This document shows, piece after piece, positions 26,237-36,247 of a DNA stretch of 64,000 nt. Both the position numbers and the translations under genes were made by a program. The notes below the pieces were generated by a model. The model was given only the letters and a program-made list of their open reading frames with translations. It was not told where the DNA came from and made no database searches. Position 1 is the stretch's first letter. Each line of letters begins with the position of its first letter. The stretch covers positions 1,389,219-1,453,218 of the forward strand of contig SCFE01000064.1 of NCBI GenBank assembly GCA_004352715.1. The letters run 5' to 3'. The DNA is from Hofstenia miamia (taxonomy: Eukaryota > Xenacoelomorpha > Acoela).

Positions 26237-27985
26237 ATAATAATAATAATAATAATAAACTTTATTATAAGCTTACAATACAGTAAATCGCGCTACAAAC
26301 TACAAAATTAAAAGAAAATAATTATTAATAGGAGTAATATCGATCAGGGAAGATGGTCATTTGATTAGAATAATTTCGGTGGATTGTTTTTTCTTAATTT
26401 TGATGTAGCATATTTAGTTCTTTTGCTAATGAATTGTTTTGCTGGATGTTTTTGAGAGTCTTCGACTTGTTGATGTAACAACAACAACAACAACAACATA
26501 TATTTAAGTTCTCATGTACATATACATGTAATGCTTTGTCTTTTGCTTTAATGATGTTAAAAATATTTAATTTTTTATTAATAAGTTTATATTTAAACGT
26601 TTTCTTGTATATGTTGTTAAGCTTAGATAAAGATGTTTCTGATTCACCTGCATATACTTGTATGCCGTAAATTACAATAGAATTAACTAGGGAATTAAAT
26701 AAAATTTCAGTTTCGTCTTGATTTAAGAATCTTTTTACTTGTAATATTAATAGAAATTTCTCATTGATCTTTTATAAACTTGAGCAACATATTGTTTTCA
26801 ATGAAAGCTTGTTATTTATTGTAAATCCAAGATATTTCATTGTTGTTACTGAGGAATAGCAATCAATTTTAGATATATTATCAACAAATTTTCTCTTCAA
26901 TGGTATAATCATTTCCAGCGACCTTTTCATTATTAAGTTCAAATTTGTTTTCTTCATACCTGGATTTGATCGTTTTATTAACTGAATTTTTTAGGTCTAT
27001 ATTTTCAAGAGTTGGAGACAAATCAGTATATCATCAGCATATTTAATAATAGAACCATTTGTAATATCTAAAGATTCCCAATTTAAAGAATCAATGCATA
27101 TATTGAACAGAAATCGGCTACAAACGGAACCTTTGTTGATCTTTTCCATATCCGAGAGTCTATTATTATATTTAACCATTTGCTGCCTATCACCAAAAAA
27201 ATAATGCCTTGTTACTTAAAATTTAATTTTGCATGCAATCAGAGATGCAATCTCGCACTTCATTTTCTTAGCAACCGATAAATTTGGTGGATTGTACAAT
27301 CCGGCAATATATATTAACTTCTTATTAAACATTATTTTGATCCACAATAATTCTATGTTAAGTGCTTCAGCCAATACTACGAGATTATTGTCAATATTGC
27401 TTTTAGCATAAATACATACACCACCACCTCAGTATGCCTTTTATTCGTAATTCTCTGATCTTTTCTAAAACAAAATATCCAGCCAGTTGAAGAGGACTTT
27501 TAGAAATTTCACAATTAAACCAAGTTTCGCTAACTATGCAGACATCTATTTCGTATGTGAGTATATCAATTAATAAAAATTTAAATCTTTGATGTTTCTT
27601 AGAGATCTACAATTAAGTACTAAAATCCTTGGAGCTTCTAGTCTTAAGGAATATGAATAACTACAAATATTGTTGCATTGAAATGCCTCACTTGGTATGA
27701 AAGGAGTTGTGTAATTCTTTAATTTAGAGTTAATTAGGTAAGGATGGTTTTTTAATTGTGTTAGTCAATCATCAGTTTTTTTCAGCATTATTACCTTAAT
27801 GGTGGACATATAAATAGGACAATATTTCGAAAAAATAGAATGATTACGTTTCTCAGGGTATGAAGTGTTGCAATTTACACATTTATGTTTACAAGGATTG
27901 TTCTTATTTGGACAATTTGCATGTATGTGATTTTCTGTACAAAACATGCACACATGTGGTTTTTCACAATAGCTTTTAACCACAG
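26237..27985 (-). mobile_element. Non-LTR retrotransposon relic (LINE family 3)
   Basis: Minus strand: zinc-knuckle ORF1 end at 27983-27765 (CMFCTENHIHANCPNKNNPC, then CVNC); an endonuclease piece near 27420 (GGGVCIYAKSN); and RT palm at 27179-26997 (KGSVCSRFLFNICIDSL, then IIKYADDILICLQ) continuing to MKYLGFTINNKLSL (about 26830). The 3' end is an (ATT)n tail complementary to the TAATAATAATAA run at 26237-26258. Heavily deleted and shifted. Confidence 0.8.
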
Positions 27986-28094
27986 CAAAAATTCAATTAA
28001 TTCACACATTAATACTAAGTCCCTTTAATTATGGAAACATACTGTATAAAGACATATGTAAATCAACAACTTTTGAATAAATTCAATGTGTAAA

Positions 28095-28512
28095 TAAAAT
28101 GGGCCATAAAAATAGCAGTTAATCATATTTATAGCAGAAATACAGAAATCAAGAATTTAACAAAAACTTTTCTAAATCCACAGTGTATAATTTATAAAAA
28201 TGTGTTAACTACTTTCTTTAAAATATTTAATAATATTGTTCCATACCCCAAATTCAACTTTCTATTCTCTAAAATATTGCTTAGACATAATCATAGAGCC
28301 CTAAAAATTAAGCCTCTTCCATATAACAAAAAAATAATAAAAAAATCATTTCTCAACACATCAGTAAATATATGGAATAGCCCAAGCTAGTAATTGTAAT
28401 TAGTTTTGTAAATATTATTTCTGTATGTGTTTTGTTCCTTTATTTCTATTGCTTGACGCTATTTAGAGTAAACAGTATTTTATATTGTAAAAAGCATTTC
28501 ATTTCATTTCAT
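28095..28512 (+). mobile_element. 3' end fragment of a CR1-like LINE
   Basis: Encodes TTFFKIFNNIVPYPKFNF, then RHNHRALKIKPLPYNKK and KKSFLNTSVNIWNSPS, the C-terminal end typical of LINE ORF2. A short 3' UTR ends in GCATTTCATTTCATTTCATC at about 28492-28512, a (CATTT)n tail. Confidence 0.7.
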
Positions 28513-28739
28513 CATTATATACAGGAATTGAACTACACTATCTCAGAAAATTTGAAAACAAACAAATTGGGTAATTAATAATTGGGCTGTGTGAAGAAAA
28601 AACGATCAGTTTACGATGAATTCAAAGGAAATTCTTCGAGACCAATAATGACAATTCTTAAAACATCTTTATGTACGTTCTCAAAATTCTTAAAAAATCG
28701 CTCCTTACAATTCAACAAATATCCCTAATTTTGAAATTA

Positions 28740-29060
28740 CATATTTTCATAGTAAACACACCTTACTTATAAGACAAGCAAAATCCGAAGAAAAAACAAA
28801 TGCAAAGTTCTTTTATTAATACCTCAATCAGTCTTTGGAATAAATTGTCTACAGAAATTAAGAAAACCAAGTCTCTAAAAACCTTTAAAACTAAAATAAA
28901 ACAATTATATAAATCGCATAGGCCTGAATTGTTCGAATATAAGTGGAGAGGTTTTAAATTTATTAACGCTGACCATAGTACCAAAAGAAATTGAAATACC
29001 GTGATTTAAGTGTAATCAATATTTTCTTGTAAATTCTGTATTTTTATTAGTGTGCATGTA
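28740..29060 (+). mobile_element. 3' end fragment of a LINE (related C-terminus)
   Basis: 28800-28994 encodes SSFINTSISLWNKLSTEIKK, then SLKTFKTKIKQLYKS, homologous in pattern to the preceding fragment but a different copy. A short AT-rich 3' tail follows. Confidence 0.6.
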
Positions 29061-29144
29061 TATTTAAGACGCACATTTGTACTGTGAAAAAATATTTATA
29101 TTGTTAAATTTTGTACAAAATATAGTTTCTCCTTCTTCTTCTTC

Positions 29145-29900
29145 TTCTTTTTTCCTTGATCGCAAATGATGTACCATCTTGCTCCCAGTCAATATAAAAA
29201 CCATGCAAGATGCCCTAGAATTGCATTTATGAAAAATTTGATCAACCATCATATTGGAAGAATTGGACTTTCAAATACGTTAGATAAGTAGCAAGATTTT
29301 ATTTATCAATACACATTTTGGAAACAGCTCCTGAACTAGCACTATGCCCATCTGAACAATATTCAATGCAGTATAGTTCAATATACAGCAGTTCATATTT
29401 TATGTTTATGGGTGTTCTATTAGAAGATTTGCAGGATTCAGTCCTATGTTAGTAGGAGACCTATGGAAGTGTGATCATTTAATTCTGTTGCCAGAAGGTT
29501 ATTCTCTGTCTGGTGTTAGTGTAGAAAGATCCTTCAACAAATATTGTGGCATTCTATCTCAAAGACATATAAGCATGACGGAAGAAAACTTGTCTAATCC
29601 ATTCTGAATGCTGCCTAGTGTGAGATAACAAATGGGTATATGATATTATGACAAAATTGCAATGCAGGTTTTATTAAGGACATACATAGCCATGCAACAA
29701 ATGGATTTAAGAATGATTAGAATACAAAGCACAATAATACTGTAAATAAGAATTTTTCAACTTTTCCATGTACTGCACTCTAATCAAATATAATTATACA
29801 AAGCTTATTTATTTTGTGGACATCTAATACTATTCTCACGTAATTAAGAGTCAATATTTAGTTACCATGATATTGTGTATTACATTCAGAGTACTATCAA
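29145..29900 (+). mobile_element. hAT-like 3' region, second copy
   Basis: Follows 25130-26100 block by block: GATGTACCATCTTGCT, AGTTCCTGAACTAGCACT-like, GGAGACCTATGGAAGTG. It encodes LSGVSVERSFNKYCGILSQ and then MTEENLS, matching the hAT C-terminal VERxF motif better than the first copy. Starts after a TTC repeat at 29126-29149. Confidence 0.5.
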
Positions 29901-30149
29901 ACCAATTTCGAAAGCAATTATTTTAATGGTATGGGGAATTATTAAGAAAACTGTTTCATAAAAACAGCTGTGATATTTTGGAAATTTCTTTAACATTATT
30001 CAAATAAAATCCAATTGGAATCCAAAGAATGTCAAATTTTGTTTGTCCAACCAATTCCAATACAATTCCAATGTCCAATTGGAATCCAAATAGATTCCAA
30101 TTCCAATCAACAAGCCTGAGAATATTGTGCAAGAAAAGTGCAATTTTAT

Positions 30150-30260
30150 TGGAGAACTTTTATAGCAGTTTCAGGAGGCTTAGGTGAACTAAATAGCTTA
30201 GCATCATTAGCATATTGCATGACATTACATGTGGTATGATTTCTCAAATCACTTACATAT
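30150..30260 (-). mobile_element. Short reverse transcriptase relic
   Basis: The minus strand reads IYVSDLRNHTTCNVMQYANDAKLF, the segment around the LINE YADD motif with one D changed to N, ending at a stop 15 residues on. It abuts the mariner terminal repeat. Confidence 0.6.
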
Positions 30261-30261
30261 A

Positions 30262-31084
30262 TCAGGTGCACAAAAAATTCTTTGCCGATTTTTATGAAGG
30301 AAATTGAAGATTCATAGTTAAAATATCAAATGTATTTATTCATCAAAATATGAACCCTCACATTCAATTACTTTCTCCCAACGGTTCCGCAATTTAGAGT
30401 AATGACATTTTTGTAGAAGTCTTTAGTTTTACTCTGGAAAAAGTTATGCACTTCCGTTTTTAAGTCATCTTCAATATCGAATGTCCTACTCTTCATATGA
30501 TTATCTATGCTTAAAAACAAGTGGAAATCTGTTGGGGAGAGGTCTGGTGAATATAGTGGATGGAGCATAACCTCCCAGTTTAGTTCGGCTATCTTGACAA
30601 GGGTCATTTTTGCAACGTGTGGTCGAGCATCATCTTGGAGAAACAAAACTTGTTTTCTGTTTACTAATGCAGGCTGTTTTTCAGCATATTTTCTTGAACT
30701 CTTACAAGTTGTTCACAATATTTGTTAGCATGAATGGTTTCCCCCATTTTTAAGAACTCATAGTGAATTATTCATTGGCATGTCATCCAAATGCAGAGCA
30801 AAAGTTTTGTTTGAAATAGAGGTCCCTTTGAAGTTTGTGACAAAGGATCCCCCGGCGATAACCAATGATTTCTTCTTTAAGTTTGTATACATGATCCATT
30901 TTTCGTCACATGTCATAATTCGATCAAAAAAGGGTTCCTTTTGTTGTCTACTGAGATAAGAAGAGCATATGGTAAGCCTTTGCAGTCCATTTGCTGGCGT
31001 TAATTCATATGGTACATATCTGCTTATCTTCCATTCCCCCAGGAAAAGCAGGCGACCCCATCTGGACAACAAACCTAAAAGCAA
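30262..31084 (-). mobile_element. mariner transposon relic (DD34D transposase)
   Basis: Minus strand: VPYELTPANGLQRLTICSSY, DRIMTCDEKWIMYTN (first catalytic Asp), then after a frameshift LQDDARPHVAKMTLVKIAEL (second Asp) and PLYSPDLSPTDFHLF (third Asp, 34 residues on). AGGTGCACAAAAAATTCTTTG at about 30265 matches the expected form of a mariner terminal repeat at the 3' end of the gene. The N-terminal DNA-binding part and other end are missing, cut by a repeat at about 31065. Confidence 0.85.
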
Positions 31085-31200
31085 AATCAGTATGTAAAAA
31101 TAAAATTTGTGAATTCAATTTTGTGCTTTCAAAAATGCAGTGAAATGCATTTCTAAGATCTCTCTTGTGTATATTTTCAAAAAATTGTGTTACTAGGGTA
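31065..31200. repeat. Fragment related to the 51765-52313 element
   Basis: Shares in order the words ATGTAAAAATAAAATTT, GAAATGCATTT / GAATTGCATTT and TATTTTCAAAAA with 51830-51930. Non-coding. Confidence 0.45.
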
Positions 31201-31664
31201 ATTGCTTTTAAAGTCGATAGTAAACAAATAATCGATCGAATTTGACCAATTGTGAATCGACAGTCTATTGGATTCGATTATTAATATCCGCATCAATTTC
31301 GATTTGATTTGTCGATGCATCGCACAGCCTTAATATATATAATAGCATGTGAATGTTATAAGATTCCTTTATTAATACGCTGTTGCTGACAACAACCATG
31401 CAATTATAGGTTATTGAAATCTTGAGTTTAGACTATTTCTGTATGAGTCATGTGAGTCTCTGATTAAAAGCAGAAATGGAGCAAAAATTGCTTCAGAAAC
31501 ATTTTGTAATTGAAATACAAAATCCATCTACTAGAGGGCTAACTAAACCTAAATTAAATTCCGTGTAATGATATATATTTAAGTGCCAGATGTTAAAACG
31601 GAAAAGTTTGTAGACTCTGTACACATAATTTACTAGAATATACCAAAGATTGGTTCAATTTATC
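31201..31664. other. 5' flank of the macro-TIR gene
   Basis: AT-rich. 31522-31572 carries the 50-bp sequence also found inverted at 18999-19053. An in-frame stop TAA at 31626 bounds the downstream reading frame. No promoter element can be named with confidence. Confidence 0.4.
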
Positions 31665-34532
31665 ATGTGGTCGAGTATTCAAGCTCTGAAAGAGATTTGT
31701 TTATCGAATTTAAGCAAAAGTAAAATAAGAGGAGTTCGTGGTTTGCAGGAGTTGGACGTTATAACCATTTCGACAGACGATTTGAATGCAAACATACGTC
31801 TTTTCTGTGGTGATATTACAAAAGTTCCTTCAACTTGGGCGGTAGATTTTTTAATAGTCTCTGCATTTAGTGGAGAATATACACCAACAACTCATTCTGT
31901 GATAGGCGCATTGAATACAAATCTTAATATAAGTGTGCAAGATTTGGCTAATGATAAAGAAGAAAATTTACTTAATGAGTTTTACTGCTGGTACTCAAAA
32001 CCCATTAAAAATTCTCCATTTAGTCGCTTGCTTTGTTTTGAAACACCCCTTTTGAACGACAATCCTTTAGAAGACATTTCCAATATGTTCAGAGGATTAA
32101 ATGCTATAGAACTTTTAAAAACAAAAGATAATTTTAGATTTGTTTCTTCACTGCTAAAAACGGGTGATTCTGGGTTTGATAAATTAAAAATGCTTAAGGG
32201 AATGGTGCAAGCATGGGGAAGATGGATACTTGCAGGGCTTAATATTTCAGAGTTCATTATTGTTCTATACACCAAGAGCGAAGAAATGAATAACACAAAG
32301 GAATTTTTGCCCTATTTAAATGCATTTACTGACTTAAAACGGGAACTGCATCAACTAACAAGTTGCTTGTGCAGTTCAAAGCGGAATGAAATCAACAATG
32401 CAACCAACTTGCATGAACTAGATCGGATCACCATAAGAAATGAAAATACATATGCAAATATTCGCTTATTTTGTGGTGATATCACAGATATTCCGCTCAC
32501 ATGGGAGATTGATTTTTTGCTCATTTCAGCATTTCGTGGAAATTATATGCCAACAAAGGGCTCTGTAATTGGCGCGTTAAATAGAAATCTTAACATCAAT
32601 GTGGAACATCTGTTCCTCAATAAAGAAGAAGACTTGCTTGACGAGTTCTTTTGTTGGTACTCAAAGCCTATTTTAGATGCTCCATTCAGGCGCATTATAT
32701 GTTTCGAAACTCCTATCCTACGCCAAAATCCGTCAGAAGATATCCAAACAATGTTTAGAGGATTAAACTCAGTGCAATTGCTCAAGTCTAAGAAAGGCTT
32801 CAGGTTTGTTTCATCGTTGCTAAAAACAGGTGATTCTGGCTTTGACAAAATAGAAATGTTAAAGGGCATGGGAAGAGCATGTGCTCAATGGATAATTGCA
32901 GGACTTAACATTTCTGATTTCATCATTGTTCTGTATGCTAATAAAAATGAACTACTAACGAAAAAAAGTTTTTCCATGTATTTGAATGCTTTCGCTGACT
33001 TACGAAATGAAGTAAGGCAAATGGTGAGTTACTCGATGGAGGTTAAGATTATCAGATACGCATGCTACCTATCCTATGATAAAGCTGATAAGGAAGCTGC
33101 GAAACAATTTCATGCTGCCTTAAAAATTATTGACAGCTCAATGCTAATCAAAGAAAATGAGGAGATATTCGAGGAATCAACTTTTCATTCAAGTCTCTTT
33201 GATATACTAAGATCAAGTTTATTGGTAGTTCCATTTTTAAGTCCTCAGTATTTAAAATCAGACATCTGTGTTGATACATTTAATCTCAGCTACTGTCTTT
33301 CAAGTTATCGACAAAATGATCTACTTGCGCCCCTCTATCTTCAAAAGACAAAACTTCCACGTTACATGCAAAGTATTCAATATATAAATTGTTGTGACAA
33401 TGACTTAGAAAAGCTTGCAGACGCAGCACAAATAATATACAAAAGCAGAATTCAAAATTCCACATTTCTTACTTCTTTAACCAGACAGTACGATGTTTTC
33501 GTATCTTATTGCCATAAAAATAAGAAAGCTATGGAAGGTATAGAGAAAAAATTAATCCAGTATGACTCTGGAATAAAATTATTTATTGATAAAGAAAGAC
33601 TGAAAACTGGTTCAAACTGGAATCGTCAGCTTTATGAAGCTGTTCAGAATTCCACAATCAGAGTTTGCATAGTATCAAACGATTACATTAGTTCAGCTGT
33701 TTGCTTAGAGGAAATGAGATTATCAGTTGCTATGTCATATAGCAAAGGTCAGACTATTTTATTATCCATTGAAAGTGTAAGAAGCAATGAACTCTGCGAC
33801 TTAAATATTATTAACATTGATATGGCTCACTCCTTTTATCAAGCAATTGTAGAACATCTACGGTATAACATTGCATTTCCTCTAAAGTTTCAATGTTTAG
33901 GTACCATAGAAAGAGCCATGTCTTTTAAAAATATGGCTTATCTAAAAAGAAAGTCTGTATTTAATCCCTGGATTAAGAATTTAAAACTAGATTTTGAGAA
34001 GATACGAAGAAAACAAGAGTTTCCCTTCGAAAGCATCCACATTTTTCACTGTTTAGAAGATAAACTTGTTGCGAGGGATCTAGAAAGTTTCATACAAACA
34101 ATTTCTTACAAAAATTTGAGAATTGCAATTAGTAATGAGTTTGAGAAGTCATCACTTATCAGCAATATTGGTGAATTTGAGTATGTTTGTTTTATTCTTT
34201 CTAGAGAATTTTTTTTACATAATGAATGTACAGATCTCTTACATACTGTCATTTCAATTTGCAGGACGACATACACATCCTTAATAACAGTGCTCCTCAA
34301 CGACCTAGTGCCTGAATATGCGCATCTACTTGAGAATGAAGTTTGCTTTTCTGATGACTTTTGGAAGGAATTTTGCATTCCAGGCGAGTTCAGCATTCTA
34401 CCCACACCAAACACAACTCAAAACTGCTTATTGGCGTTTGTCTTTTTAAGTCTTTTGCAAATTCGGAAAAAGGAACAATCCCCGGATAAAAGATATCCGA
34501 TGTTAAAGCGAATTAGTGAAAAGCTATTGTAA
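31665..34532 (+). CDS. Tandem macro-like / triple TIR-like domain protein (955 aa, single exon)
   Basis: Start is the first ATG after in-frame TAA at 31626. No signal peptide or membrane helix, so probably cytosolic. Residues about 40-225 and 262-447 are two copies of a macro-like ADP-ribose-binding fold. Each has NIRLFCGDIT, then SAF.G.Y.PT..SVIGAL..NLNI, FCWYSKPI, CFETP, MFRGLN, FRFVSSLLKTGDSGFDK and AGLNIS-FIIVLY. Three TIR-like units follow: about 461-595 (RYACYLSYDKADKEAA), 609-740 (YDVFVSYCHKNKKAMEGIEK, then IDKERLKTGSNW, SNDYISSAVCLEEMRLSVA) and 789-930 (SIHIFHCLEDKLVARDLES). Only the middle one has Glu683 in CLEEM, at the place of the NAD+-cleaving glutamate of TIR enzymes; the first has Thr there and the third lacks the motif. 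Known family roles: TIR domains cleave NAD+ or scaffold immune complexes, macro domains bind ADP-ribose. A role as NAD+-linked immune sensor is inference. AATAAA lies at 35148-35153. Confidence 0.85.
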   Translation: MWSSIQALKEICLSNLSKSKIRGVRGLQELDVITISTDDLNANIRLFCGDITKVPSTWAVDFLIVSAFSGEYTPTTHSVIGALNTNLNISVQDLANDKEENLLNEFYCWYSKPIKNSPFSRLLCFETPLLNDNPLEDISNMFRGLNAIELLKTKDNFRFVSSLLKTGDSGFDKLKMLKGMVQAWGRWILAGLNISEFIIVLYTKSEEMNNTKEFLPYLNAFTDLKRELHQLTSCLCSSKRNEINNATNLHELDRITIRNENTYANIRLFCGDITDIPLTWEIDFLLISAFRGNYMPTKGSVIGALNRNLNINVEHLFLNKEEDLLDEFFCWYSKPILDAPFRRIICFETPILRQNPSEDIQTMFRGLNSVQLLKSKKGFRFVSSLLKTGDSGFDKIEMLKGMGRACAQWIIAGLNISDFIIVLYANKNELLTKKSFSMYLNAFADLRNEVRQMVSYSMEVKIIRYACYLSYDKADKEAAKQFHAALKIIDSSMLIKENEEIFEESTFHSSLFDILRSSLLVVPFLSPQYLKSDICVDTFNLSYCLSSYRQNDLLAPLYLQKTKLPRYMQSIQYINCCDNDLEKLADAAQIIYKSRIQNSTFLTSLTRQYDVFVSYCHKNKKAMEGIEKKLIQYDSGIKLFIDKERLKTGSNWNRQLYEAVQNSTIRVCIVSNDYISSAVCLEEMRLSVAMSYSKGQTILLSIESVRSNELCDLNIINIDMAHSFYQAIVEHLRYNIAFPLKFQCLGTIERAMSFKNMAYLKRKSVFNPWIKNLKLDFEKIRRKQEFPFESIHIFHCLEDKLVARDLESFIQTISYKNLRIAISNEFEKSSLISNIGEFEYVCFILSREFFLHNECTDLLHTVISICRTTYTSLITVLLNDLVPEYAHLLENEVCFSDDFWKEFCIPGEFSILPTPNTTQNCLLAFVFLSLLQIRKKEQSPDKRYPMLKRISEKLL

Positions 34533-35553
34533 AGAATCAACATTGGTTTTGATTTTTCATACATTATACAGCCTTTAAAATGAATATTATTCATACAATT
34601 TCTAGCAAGATTGAATCAGTGTACGAAACAATTAAAAAATTTTCCATTAAGTTTTTTCCATGTTGCATTTTGTAAAATAGGCAAATGTATGCTAAAATAT
34701 CAATTCCATCATACATTTTAACTGCTGGTTAATAACACATGCTAGGTCAATCCTTTGGAGTATCTGAAGCTATATCAAAATCCATGTCGCTTTGAGAAGT
34801 TTATCTCAAGTCTATTATATTCTTACAGCAGTTTTAAATAATTCGAAATGCACTCTCTTGTGCAATTAGCGTAATGCTTATATTTTTTTTAAATGGAATG
34901 AATTAATTATTGGTAAACATTGATGTCAAAACTTTATTTTTTTAAGAATGTAAAAAAATCATAGAAAAATATTTAAAAGCATCTTCTCAAGGAATCGACT
35001 TGGATTTATCTGATAAAGCACATGTGTGTACTCCGTCTTACATTACATGATGTTCGAAAATTTTTGCTTAAATGTTTTACTTAAATAGACATCACATTTT
35101 ATGGGGTGGTCTGGGCTGTGCAAAATTTGTAATTGTACAAAGATTTCAATAAATTGTTATTGATTGAAAAGTCCATCAACAGTTAAATGCTACTTTTCAT
35201 TAGTTTTTTAAATTTAGTGAATTACTACTTTCGAATGAAATGAATACTATCACAAATTGTATTTAATTCATAAAACAGTTTTTATGTCACATTTATTAAA
35301 ATTTCAATGAAACCAAAGTTATTATGGTTTCTAAGTCAAAATTTCACTGTTAGAATGACAGATAGAAACAACACTGACAGTAACTATAACTGTCATGCTT
35401 ACCGACAGAACACAACTAGGAATGATTATTATCAGTGGCATGACCACGATCACACGGGAAACCAAACGCGTACTTTTAAGTTATACTACCCAAGCATAAG
35501 TGTAGCATGGAGATATTTTCATATTGCTCTGTGCAGGATATTTAAACATTGCT
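34533..35553 (+). other. 3' UTR and flank of the macro-TIR gene
   Basis: AT-rich, with AATAAA at 35148-35153 as the likeliest poly(A) signal. No further gene seen up to 35553. Confidence 0.45.
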
Positions 35554-35718
35554 ATGCATAAGAAATGGGTTCATTTAATATTATTATTATTATTATTATT
35601 AGTAAGCAGCGGTAAGGTACCTACGAAACTTTGTCATGACAATTGTTATTGTAGCAGTTATCCTACTGAACATCTTGATCATTATAGAAGCTTTTTGAAG
35701 ATTCCACATGTGACTTAG
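35554..35718 (+). CDS. Possible small secreted peptide, weakly supported
   Basis: 54 codons starting MHKKWVHLILLLLLLLVSSG, which reads as a signal peptide, followed by a short tail with LCHDNCYC. The leucine run is made by a TTA microsatellite, so the signal-like look may be accidental. The GTAAG at about 35601 could be a splice donor, making this a first exon. No homologous family recognised. Confidence 0.2.
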   Translation: MHKKWVHLILLLLLLLVSSGKVPTKLCHDNCYCSSYPTEHLDHYRSFLKIPHVT

Positions 35719-35828
35719 AAATGCAAGTTGATTGCAGTTCTACTGCATCAAAATGAACCACACCCACGTCTATTTAAAAAAACTCTACAAAAGATTGGTT
35801 GTACTCTGTTTTGTTAGTGATTTTTATT

Positions 35829-36018
35829 TTAGCAATAGAAATCCTGACTATTTTATATCTTTATTCATGCAGTTGTCAGAAATGAGCCATTCAAGTGAAA
35901 GAAAATAATCAAAAAAACAAAATGAGCTGTTTTTCTATTTAATTACACTGAGGCAATGCAAATGCACTTAAGATGTGCAAAGTGGTCAAATTTGGCCACT
36001 CAGACCTTCTAGTGTTAA
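35829..36018. mobile_element. piggyBac-like MITE, copy 1 (upstream of ART1)
   Basis: Right end CTTCTAGTG is followed by TTAA (36015-36018); the left end is mutated (TTAGCAATAGAA). The interior matches, inverted, the MITE at 41454-41665, sharing CATGCAGTTGTCAG, ACAAAATGAGCTG / AACAGCTTATTTTGTT, and the near-palindrome AGTGGTCAAATTTGGCCACT. It ends 230 bp before the ART1 start codon. Confidence 0.7.
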
Positions 36019-36247
36019 CTATACTTTTTTAGCTAAGTCAAAAAGTAATTCTTGATATAATATCAATGTGTGTGATTTCCCTTATAAAGTAGAATTGACT
36101 TTCATCTATGTTTTACGTAAATATATTATAGTTGAGACAATACACCACTAAAACCTGCTTGGCAAGTTTTCTAATGTATTACAGAATTGTATCTTGGCGT
36201 ACAATCAAAATTGAAACACGTAGTTAACAAAAAGCACAACATATAGC

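Larger units (their letters stand above)
23608..30118 (+). mobile_element. Composite hAT region (possible outer element with nested insertions)
   Basis: The left end CAGACTTGAAAATTGGACAG and right end TTCCAATCAACAAGCCTG are inverted, hAT-like termini. The 8 bp outside them are AAAATATT (23600-23607) and AGAATATT (30119-30126), seven of eight alike, as expected for an aged hAT duplication. Inside are two copies of a hAT-like 3' region (25130-26110 and 29145-29900), a second left-end-like sequence at 24572, and LINE relics. Whether it is one element with insertions or a fusion of two copies cannot be settled here. Confidence 0.45.

Noticed and set aside
31650-31664. TTG start adding five residues to the macro-TIR protein
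   Set aside because: A eukaryotic gene should start at ATG; the first in-frame ATG is 31665.
31982-32869. Two minus-strand frames of 104 and 108 codons inside the macro-TIR gene
   Set aside because: Antisense shadows of the duplicated domain; no independent motifs.
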